Assembly: GCA_963969365.1 (NCBI GenBank)
Contig: OZ017754.1
Span: 186,001-250,000, forward strand
Direction of reading: 5' to 3'
Length of the DNA: 64,000 bases
Origin: Asterochloris sp. CNOR1
Lineage: Eukaryota; Chlorophyta; Trebouxiophyceae; Trebouxiales; Trebouxiaceae
Shown one piece after another: positions 55,912-64,000 of the stretch. The notes beneath the pieces were generated by a model. That model was given only the letters and a program-made list of their open reading frames with translations, had not been told where the DNA came from and ran no database searches. The position numbers were made by a program, and so were the translations under genes. Numbering within the stretch: position 1 is the stretch's first letter; each line of letters starts with the position of its first letter.

Positions 55912-56023
55912 CGATTCAGGTAGGGTTCGAACCTTTGGTCACCATGTAACGACCTGCCGCTGATTCTCCTAGATCAGGAGGGCATGTAGGAAACGGCCGC
56001 TCTATCCACTGAGCTACAGAACC
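55912..56023 (-). tRNA. trnR-CCU: tRNA-Arg(CCU) with a canonical intron and a second 14-nt insertion
   Basis: The gene is 112 bases. The acceptor stem is GGTTCTG with CTGAATC (six pairs including one wobble, one U-U), the D-arm is GCTC-AGTGGATA-GAGC, and the anticodon stem is GCCGT with GCGGC. The anticodon loop TTCCTA..A gives anticodon CCU. A 25-base intron follows position 37, and its AGG can pair with the anticodon, as usual for nuclear tRNA introns. The T-stem is split: GT, then 14 bases TACATGGTGACCAA, then AGG, loop TTCGAAC and CCTAC. Removing the 14 bases restores a perfect GTAGG/CCTAC stem and exactly 73 bases. The body closely resembles plant tRNA-Arg(CCU). It is either a tRNA with two introns or a recent insertion mutant. 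Confidence 0.85.
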
Positions 56024-57018
56024 ATATGCACGTCTTGATTTTTGGTGTAGTGAATCGCATATAGTGCTAAATTTATTTATAGCATACATGCTGTACCCGC
56101 TTTATGACATGATGGTGTTGCTTGCTGAGCACATTGTTGGTTGTTAAAGACCAACCTTTTGAGTGTCACAAGGCCTGCAATCTGTGCTCAGTGATGGACA
56201 GCATGTCACCGCAAAACAAGTTGGTGGTAGTCATGAACTCGTCAAGAGCTGCCTCAGAGCTGAATGCTGAAGTCTATACTTGAGACTGTGGTGTGACCAG
56301 TCCCAGCCTCCACGCCAAGCAACTGTGCCGGCAGGTACACAGACTGCCTGGGGCCCTGCGCTGCAGATGCAGGCAACCCAGACGCTTGCACTGCAGGACA
56401 CGAGTGCCCCGCCGCTCAAGGTGGTAGTGTCGCGGCCAGGCCGCGGCGGCTTGGTTCAGCAGCTGACTGGCACAGATGAGAGCCTTGACCCACACAATGC
56501 TCCGAGAACAAGTTGCAGTTAGCAGGCAGGGGCCCTGGCGATGCAGCTTGCGTACATCATTGCCTGCAGGCATGGGTGTGCGTCGCAGTACAGTGCGTAT
56601 GGAAGCAGACGTGCATGTGGCACACCACTTGCTGGGATTGACGGGGGTCCCTGGCACCCCCGTCCTGGACCTCTTCCGCTGCGCCCCCGGCCATCATGCG
56701 CAGGCAGGTGCTGCCAGCACGGGGAAGTGCTCAGGACATCAAGCAACGCTCAACAAGCAAGCTTCAGGGAACAAGATTTCTACCTGCGCATGCCAAACAC
56801 GTTGCCAAACTTGTCAACACAGCACTGCATGCCTCACTTTGCTGCCCAACTCCTTAAGCTCTTATGTGCCTCAAACTGTTTACTTGGGAGCAGCCATCAA
56901 GGGCTTCCTTTTCAATGATAACCATACAAGTTCTTGTATGGCGTCATTCGACTCTGCTAACAAAGCCGACTTCGCCTTTGCTGGCGTCCTCTGAAAGTCT
57001 GTTCAAACAATAGCAGCT
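56024..57018. other. Unresolved interval
   Basis: AT-richer upstream of the tRNA (56040-56110), then open frames on both strands around 56280-56760 with possible splice sites. Examples are a plus frame with RPGRGGLVQQL near 56440 and a minus frame starting MMAGGAAEEVQD near 56697. No model could be phased. At least one unidentified exon is likely here. Confidence 0.3.
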
Positions 57019-58109
57019 CTAGGAGAATGCCAGGCTCACAATACTCAGCAGAACCTCATGGGGAGTCCTGTCAGGCAGAGCTGCTCTGAGTAGAAGGAAT
57101 GCGGATGTCATATCTGTCGCTGCGGCACGAGCTTCATCAAGCTGCCTGGCACTCAAGGGCGCTCGCTGCTGCAAGAGGTACACAAGCATACAGGAGCTAG
57201 GTTTGGGCACAGACGTGTCATAAACCAGTCCGCCCCACCAAGGGCAGGGAGGCTGCTGTTGACGAGCCCACTTCAAAAGGTCAAGATGGTTGAAGATGAC
57301 TGCCGCGCGACTCGTGCGAAAATCCCACGGGCAGCCATGTTGGCGCAGCCACTTCAGAATGCTGAGGTGGCCTCCACTGGCTGCATACTCGCATGTGCTT
57401 GAGGCCCAGGCACAGCCGTTCTGGTGGAGATACTGCAGCACTGCCACGTGACCTGCTGCGGCTGCAGTTGCCCAGGCGCTTGAATCCCAGGCACAGCCGT
57501 TCTGGTGCGCGTACTGCAGCACTGCCAAGTGGCCTCCTGCGGCTGCAGCCGCGCAGGTGCTTGAGTCCCAGGCACAGCCGTTCTGGTGCGCGTACTGCAG
57601 CAATGCCAGGTGGCCTCCTGAGGCTGCACCTGCGCAGGTCTGCACGTTCCAGTGGCAGCCCTGCTCCAGTACCCACTGGAGCACTGCCAGGTTGCCTCCT
57701 CTTGCTGCTGCGTGGCACATCTGTAGGTATGGAGGAAACGAAATGCCCTCCTGGCGCAACCACTGCAGCACTTTCAGACGACCTCCTAAGGCTGCGTGGT
57801 AGCTCATTGCCTCGTGCAGAGACCCACAGAGTTGGTAGGCCTGGGACCGTAGGAACTGCAGATCCTCAGCCTCAGCAGCTTTTGCGCACCTGCAACAGCA
57901 CATACGAAGTGTATGAGGCAGGAGTCCCATCCTTGAGCCATTGATGAGACTACACATGCAACTGGCCAGCCCAGCACTCACTCCTCCTCGCGGTCTGAAC
58001 TCTCTCCTATATACTGCGAAGACGTGCCTGAATCCTCTGAAGTCTCTTCTGAATCCTCTGAGGACATGCCTGATTCCTCGCAAGTCCCCTCTGAAGACTC
58101 TGAAGACAT
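57019..58109 (-). CDS. Ankyrin-type repeat protein with an acidic Ser/Glu N terminus
   Basis: Two exons: 58109-57982 and 57889-57019, joined in phase (332 residues). Exon 1 is acidic and repetitive (MSSESSEGTCEES, MSSEDSEETSEDS, IGESSDREE). Exon 2 contains about seven repeats of 26-28 residues of the type GGHLAVLQYAHQNGCAWDSS. This is the divergent ankyrin-like class in which a GC.W. loop replaces the usual DK.G.TPL turn. Three central repeats are nearly identical, so recent repeat amplification is likely. Such domains mediate protein contacts; no catalytic domain or signal is seen. An alternative single-exon frame runs through the intron to about 58083 (Arg/Phe-rich), but the splice and acidic reading are preferred because donor and acceptor are near consensus. 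Confidence 0.75.
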
Positions 58110-58558
58110 GCCTGGGACAAGCAGCAAGGAACTGGTTGTTCGCCCTGCTTCAAGCTATCTCTGGGTCCAGCAAAGTCTGTTAAGTCCAGCAAAGTCTATT
58201 GACCTAAGCACCGGGACAAGAAACCCTAGCGCGCCAAAGTGCTCGAGATAAACCTTCATGCAGCACTACCAGGTGCCATCTGCTAAGTACAGCAACAACA
58301 TCAAGCACGACATCAGTCTGGGGCTGGCTGGAGACTACATAGCACAACTGCATGGCAGTTGCTCCCCAGACAGCTCCCCTTCCCTCAGAGCGGCCATGGA
58401 TAAAGCCAGCAGACACCTGTCTGGCGTAGTGGATGATCTTGGGCCAGTGCCGGTCTCTGCCCCTGGTGTGCCTGGTACAATGGAGCATCTGTCCCAGACG
58501 CAGCAGTTGGCTTGGCAGCAGCCATGCCCAACACTTCTGAGTCCTGCTGTCCACTTAA

Positions 58559-58933
58559 AGAATTAGCGTCTGTCATGCTGCGGCTAGGGCACACAACACA
58601 GTCCAGGCTGAAAGGTCTGCTGCCAAGCTCTGGAAGGAAGGCACCGCATGGCCTTTGATCCCGGATTTCACGGATGCTTTCACGGCATATATCAAATACA
58701 CACCCCACATTCTGCAGAGATACTGTGAGCAGGAGGCGTCCCCTGATGGCGACCTCATGTCTCAGGCCAAGATTCTGAGGTTCTCAGAGTGGCTTGTGGA
58801 TGGGGCAGTGCAGCAGATTGGTTACCCCATCTCTGAGACAAGCTTGCTTCATCTGGCCTTCACCACATGGGCAATGACAGCTGGTTGCAGCTTGAATGTC
58901 GACTTGTGCCCCTGCCGGCACGCAGCCAGCTAA
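58559..58933 (+). CDS. Uncharacterised open frame, possible exon or element remnant
   Basis: An open frame of 124 codons lacking an early ATG encodes a plausible soluble helical protein (LWKEGTAWPLIPDFTDAFTA, CEQEASPDGDLMSQ, FSEWLVDGAVQQIG). It has no stop until 58933 and a non-random composition. A neighbouring plus frame upstream (58258-58566) also looks protein-like. No family was recognised; it could be an exon of an unknown gene or a decayed transposon. Confidence 0.3.
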   Translation, partial: RISVCHAAARAHNTVQAERSAAKLWKEGTAWPLIPDFTDAFTAYIKYTPHILQRYCEQEASPDGDLMSQAKILRFSEWLVDGAVQQIGYPISETSLLHLAFTTWAMTAGCSLNVDLCPCRHAAS

Positions 58934-58939
58934 CCATCC

Positions 58940-59591
58940 AGTAGGTGGGTGGGCCTCAAACAAATTGATGAATGCCTCCTCATGGTGCTGCCTCAGCTTG
59001 GCAACCGCACAGTTGCCAGGTCCAGGTTGACACTTCCTGACTGGCTCAAGGAGCCTGAATCGATGAAAGTCAGGAGGGTGTGCCTCTATAAATTTCATGA
59101 GCAACCACCAGTTCTGTTCGCAGGCAGCGTCCGCTGGGCCCTTGCAGGGACTTCATGGAGCGCTCCCGCTGGTGCGTCCGCTGCTCCTCTGGGAGGGCCT
59201 TGAACTCCTTCTCATCATAGTCAGGATTGGGAATCACGCCGCCTTCCACATGCTTGGGCACAGTGCCAATAGAGCCTGACACCCTTGGCAAGGCGCTCTT
59301 TGTGCAACCCACACTCTCTGCAGCGGCCTTTAGCAGACGCTCAACGTCCTCATACGTGTTGCATTGTGATTTTGGAGCTCCTGCCTTGATAGCTGCTGTT
59401 GCCACCTGCATCAGACCTTGCCGCCCAGCGCCTTTTCTGGCACCTCTATGTGAGATACCCCACCTCCATAGCACATGAATTCCACTGTCCTGTGCTTTTT
59501 GGTCCCTATGTAAGGCCTATTGTAGGTCTCAGATCGCCAAGAAGGTCATGATAATTGCCAGCATGATGATCATCGAGCCTTAACAGCAGCC
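58940..59591. other. Open frames of uncertain meaning and promoter of the FUSC-like gene
   Basis: On the minus strand 59474-59070 is open and protein-like (NTYEDVERLLKAAAESVG, PNPDYDEKEFKALPEEQR). A second minus frame at about 59110-58930 (KFIEAHPPDFHRFRLLEP) follows after a possible splice. They may be parts of one unidentified gene or an old element. The last 100 bases should contain the promoter of the gene starting at 59592. Confidence 0.3.
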
Positions 59592-62500
59592 ATGATGCAG
59601 AGCCTGAAGCAATTCGTGACACACTCAGGGTTCCGTGTGGGGCTCCAGCTTGGAACTGGCCAGTTTATAATTGCTCTGGTGGTGTTCATACGAAATCCCT
59701 TTTCGGGTATTGCATGGGTGGGCAGCATCAATCACCCAGCAGTGTCCATGTTGCTGTCACAGGTCAGTGCTGTGTTCCATGAGTTGCCACATCAATATCT
59801 GCAGCTCTCAACATCCTCTTTTGGGGTTGCAGAACCCCCACACAGGGACTCAGCTGCTGGCAGCAGCCAACATGGCAGGCGATCTTGTTGTGGGCACCAT
59901 TCTGGGAGCCGTTTGCATTGCCATGGCTGGGCTGCCGGGCTTTGCCTTTGCTACGTGGCTGGGCATCTTCACAGCCTCGTTCTTGGTGCTCCCAGCTGTG
60001 GCCCGCGCCAAGTGAGTTTGCTGTCTCATCCATGGCAGCCCTTACGTCTGTACATCTGAAATTACAGTGCGTCTGAAATGCGCTGCACCGATCCTGCTTG
60101 CAGGCTCCCCAGCAACGGAATGATGGCCACGCTTGGCTTTGCCATAGCAGGTTTGCAGCGCTGTCTTGACAAAGTCCTGCTTTCTCACACCCAAACCCTC
60201 ACATCCAACACCCTGCACCTGCAGTTGTCATTGGGCAGCCCTCTGCCACACATGACTTTTGGGGGGAGGTCAGCAGTGCATTCTTGCCCATTGCTGCTGT
60301 CACCACAGAAACGGGAGGTCACTGCCCCTGGACTTCCCTTTGTGGCAGGAAACCCCCCCTCCCTGCATACTTGTCACTGCCAGCATGCCTGCCAGCACTG
60401 GCTTCAGCAATGAGGCTGGCTTTGGCACCACCACTTCCAACTCTGATGTTGATTTACATTGCCCAGTTGCCTTGATAGGCAGCCCCACAGTCGTGGCTGC
60501 TGCATTTGCGACTGCCAGGCCCAGACACAATCCCCTTCAGCCCACCTGCAGATAGCAGGCAAGCTGAGCTTCGTCAACTTCCTGGCGGGCGCGGCGGCGG
60601 CTGTCAGCACCATCGTGGTGCTGCCTTCGCGTGCGGTGCCTGACCTGGAGAGGCGCGCCGGCAACATCCTGCAGGTGTGGCGGCGGGGTGCCCACAGCTT
60701 TGCAGTGCATGCAATCCCTTGGCGGCTGGACAGTGTGGTGTTTGCAATGCATTGGCAGCTGGACAGTGCGGCGGCTGGCTCCCCACAACTTTTTGGTGCA
60801 TGAACTCCCTTGGTAGCTGGACAGTGTGTCTTTGCTGCATGCCACTGCAAGCTGCTGCTCAGCAGAGCCAGGCCTGCCACCGATCCTGCCAGGGGCCTGA
60901 GGTGCATTGTAACGCCTGTGCATTTGAGCTGCCTTTCCGGCTGCCTGCCTTGCCTTCAGATTCTTACTTCCCGCAGCCAGGCAAATGAACACGCTGCAGG
61001 ATCTTGGCGTGGGCATTTCCACCTGCAGCGACCTAATCTGTGGCCCAACGGGCGACCCCTCTGCCCCACAGCCTGGGCAGGGAGCCCCTGTCCCCCAGGC
61101 TCTGCAGACACAGCAGCCGGAGCAGCAGGCAGCCCAGCGGGGCGACCCTGAGGAGGAGGCAGATGCTGGCAGCCAGGCCTTCGACAGATTTATAAGCGCC
61201 AGCACCCAGGATGTGGCTCCCTCTCCTGAGGTCATCAGGGAGGCACTCCTTCAGGTGTGCAGCGCGGCGTTGCACTATTTCTTGTAAACAGGTCGTCTGC
61301 TGCAGAGGGGCTCAGGTTTGAGCCCTGGGTTGGCTCTGCGCTGGGTTGCAGCCCAATAGGACAAGGAAATTGCGGGTTGGCTGCTGTTGTTTGTGAAGTG
61401 GCAGGTATGCATATCATGCGCAAGGACGCTGCCTCCGGGCAGGGGGGCAGCTGTAGGCAGAGCAGCAGCAAGTGCTGCCCTGCAGTCGCATCTTTCTGTT
61501 CAGGGTGCTTGCATCAACGGTGCCACATGCAGCAAAGCCTTTCAAAGCTGTTAGAAACAAACTGTTATTCAGGCATGATGGTCCCTGACTCGCTACCATG
61601 CTGTGTGTGACGTGCAGCGGACTGACCCCAAGATCTTCCGTGAGGACGGGCAGACGCATCCTGAAAGGAGTGCTCCCATGCTGCGAGCCATTGTCCCGCA
61701 GATACAGCAGGTGCAGGCCGCATGCCACACGGTCCACATTGCTCTCAACATGTCACATGGCCTGACCCCTGTCCTGTACGGATCATTCAGTGCCAACATG
61801 ACACGGACTGGACACCCTCTCGCCAGCCCTGTTACTTGCAATTGTGTGCTGGAATGTTGGCAACAGCACCAGAAAGCAGGTCGCCTGCTGAGAAACCCAC
61901 CGTCAGCTTCAGGAAGTCACTGAAGGCGCAGCAGGCGTGGTCATCAGTAGTCAGGCCTGGTGCAAAACAGACATGTCATGCCCCTGCTGGATGCAGGCCA
62001 GGAGGCTGGTGGCTTCCATTCCCCTGGACTTCCCGGCTGCAGCTAACCAGCAACAGCGCAGTGCTGCCTGGCTGGCGGCGCTGGATGCACTGGACCTGGT
62101 CTGCCTCAGAACTGCAGCGCTGGACGTTGTGCTGGAAGGTGCACATGACAGCATGCGGCAGTGATGGGGCATGCTCAACAACCTGGGTCAAATGTCCACT
62201 GAAACCAGCTTCAGGCACCGCTTGCTGTTGTGCAGCATCATTCGATTCACGTGCATAACTTGGGCTTGACCCTGCCTCACAAGTGCATCATGACTGCAGG
62301 GCTGGTCATGCCTCTGCACGCACTGCCGCCTCGCTGCCTGACTCAGTGCCTCCAGACTTGTCATGCTGCCATACTCGCTGAACCCTCGCTCCAGCACCCG
62401 CTGCCTGCTTCATCATACCAGATTGTGTCTGCACGGGGTGGTGTTTGTTCATGCAAATCATCGTGCAGTGCATACCAAGTGCATGTTCTGTGCTCTAAGC

Positions 62501-64000
62501 AAGAATGCCAGGAGGCAGGATAAGTAAGACCCTTTACAGGAGCAATCACGGGAACGGCATATGGAGGAAACTTCAAAATTTTTTGAAACTCCCTTAATCG
62601 TCACTCCCTTGCCTGCTGTCTGCAGGTGAGGCTCCCTTGCTGTCCCACGCAGACCTGCTGCACTTCATGAGCCGCATAGGCGTGCTGCCAGCCTTCCAGC
62701 AGGTCTTTGGCCAGATGGCAAAGGCCTGCCACAGCCTGGGCCTCACCCTGACAGCCCAGGCAGACAGCAAGAGGGGTGGGCAGGGGAGTGCGGGGCCTGG
62801 CAGGTGAGCCGCACAGCGTGCAGGCTCTGGGCCTGGCGCGGTATGTCGCCTGCCTGTAGGCAGATACACAGCAAATTACTCTTGGATGTGGGGCCTTTGG
62901 AGGCCCCAGCAGGCAGGCCTGGTTGGGTTTTCTCGATTCGCTCACTTATGCAATGCCTATCACCTTTGCAGCAGGCTTACATTCAGACAAGCTTTGCCAT
63001 GGCCAGCTGACAATTGCACATGGCGCCACTCAAGGAGGCTCAATGAAACTGTGCTGCTTTTTTTGGCAGCAACAAGCATCACACAAGCGGCAGGCAACAC
63101 CACTTGTGTGTGATGCTTGTGGATGGAAGAAAATGCAAGTCTCAGGTACCTCCGCACACACAATTGTGTCCCTGCAACAGACCCACACTGGCACCTCTGA
63201 GCTGTGCTGATGCCTGCCAGGCCACTGTCTGGTGCATGAATGTCCCAAAGCAACCCGAATGGCGCTTGCCTTTCAGGTATGCCACCTCATGTGCAGCTCA
63301 ACCCACTCCATCTAGCGCATCCAGCTCAAAAACAGCTCCACCAGCTGGGTTCAGCTCCTCCAGCTGCATTGCAGCACACTGGCTCCCCTGATCTATGAGT
63401 GTTATGCAAGCAGATGCTGAGCATCTCACCCCTCGGTCTGCCTGCAGGCAGCATAATAGCAGCCCCCTGCGGCAGCTCCACACCAACTGGCCTGCCATGG
63501 AGCACCAGGTGGCCACAGTGGTGCAGTCTGCGGTGCAGAGCTACTGGCGCTGGTGGCGCAGTGATGACTTCCAGCACATGCATGGGCCGGAGTATCAGGT
63601 GGGCTCCACCGGCCCTGCAAGTGCGCCAAGCCATGCTGCAGGCAGAGACATGCTTGCTGGGCAGGAGGGGAGGGTGGACAAAGGGGGGTTGTCATGTTTA
63701 CTCAGCAGCAGGACCCAGCTGCAGGACCCCTCAGGCCTCAGGCTGCCATTCAAGAGCAGTGCTTGCTTGGCCTCAGGCATGCAGAGGAGGGGGACGCAGT
63801 CGTTCAGCAGCAGGGATGCCGCAGGCCTCAGGCTGCCATGCAAGACAGGCGCCTCTACTTGCAAGTCACAACTCAGCCGCCATGTATACGAGTACACGCA
63901 GCGGGGCAGCAGTCCACCTGTGCTGAGTCCAGGCACTGCAGGCCGGCAGGCACCTGCTGCCAGTGGTCACGTCATCTCCTGCAAAGCTGTAGGGTGCTCC
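59592..64000 (+). CDS. FUSC/aromatic-acid-exporter-like membrane transporter, 5' part
   Basis: Exons in phase: 59592-59762 (MMQSLKQFVTHSGFRVGLQL), 59833-60011 (AANMAGDLVVGTILGAVCIA, then WLGIFTASFLVLP), 60104-60150, at least one unresolved exon, 60552-60674 (ending PSRAVPDLERRAGNILQ), 61000-61254, 61618 onward (FREDGQTHPERSAPMLRAIV), 61997-62138, 62626-62803 and 63448-63598 (VVQSAVQSYWRWWRSDDFQH). The gene continues past the window. The membrane half has several hydrophobic spans. The link of a membrane block to a PSR.VPDLE-type segment followed by a soluble helical domain resembles FUSC-family efflux proteins of plants and bacteria. The substrate is unknown. Family assignment is moderate; the coding status of the exons is strong. 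Confidence 0.6.

Noticed and set aside
55912-56023. tRNA with a long variable arm (Ser/Leu type)
   Set aside because: The anticodon is CCU and the body matches tRNA-Arg. Taking the extra bases as a variable arm leaves only three T-stem pairs, while treating them as an insertion restores a perfect stem and standard length.
58024-58251. Plus-strand Ser/Glu-rich frame as a gene
   Set aside because: The repeat is also Ser/Glu-rich on the minus strand, where it splices in phase into the ankyrin-type exon; the plus reading is a mirror effect of the TCTGAAGA-like repeat.

Overview
This is nuclear DNA from an intron-rich eukaryote, most likely a green alga (Chlorophyta, possibly a trebouxiophyte). 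The evidence is a Toc159-type chloroplast import receptor, short exons bounded by GTGAG/GTAAG donors and (C/T)GCAG acceptors, a plant-like tRNA-Arg(CCU) with an intron, and a LINE. Species is not determinable by eye. Gene models were assembled by hand from open frames, splice consensus and phase. Phase-checked models are the two secreted paralogs, the ankyrin-type gene, most of the receptor-like kinase and large parts of the others.

Region 1 (1-17.5 kb). Two inverted arms (about 62-1960 and 14700-16722) face each other. Each arm carries, at its outer end, the first exon of a gene reading outward: to the left out of the window, and to the right into a gene of unknown function. Between the arms lie a multi-exon Toc159-like GTPase (minus, 2160 to about 9260) and a LINE (minus, about 9.6-14.7 kb). 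The LINE's ORF1 and ORF2 share one frame and are separated by a single UAG.

Region 2 (17.6-35.2 kb). An unidentified minus-strand gene is followed by two paralogous secreted cysteine-containing glycoproteins on the plus strand (19059-22297 and 33288-35223). They flank a minus-strand single-pass receptor-like kinase (22658-31768), which runs convergent with one and divergent from the other.

Region 3 (35.5-54.7 kb). Two large minus-strand genes follow: a GTPBP1-type translational GTPase with a huge low-complexity insertion, then a PRP4-type spliceosomal kinase with a charged N-terminal extension.

Region 4 (55-64 kb). This holds an unidentified minus-strand gene, a tRNA-Arg(CCU) with two insertions, an ankyrin-type repeat protein, uncharacterised open frames and the 5' part of a FUSC-like membrane transporter that leaves the window.

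A recurrent theme is local two- or three-copy tandem duplication of an exon with its flanking intron, seen in the Toc159, kinase and GTPBP1 genes. The most unusual single features are the doubly interrupted tRNA, the UAG-separated LINE frames, and the six-cysteine secreted pair around a receptor kinase.
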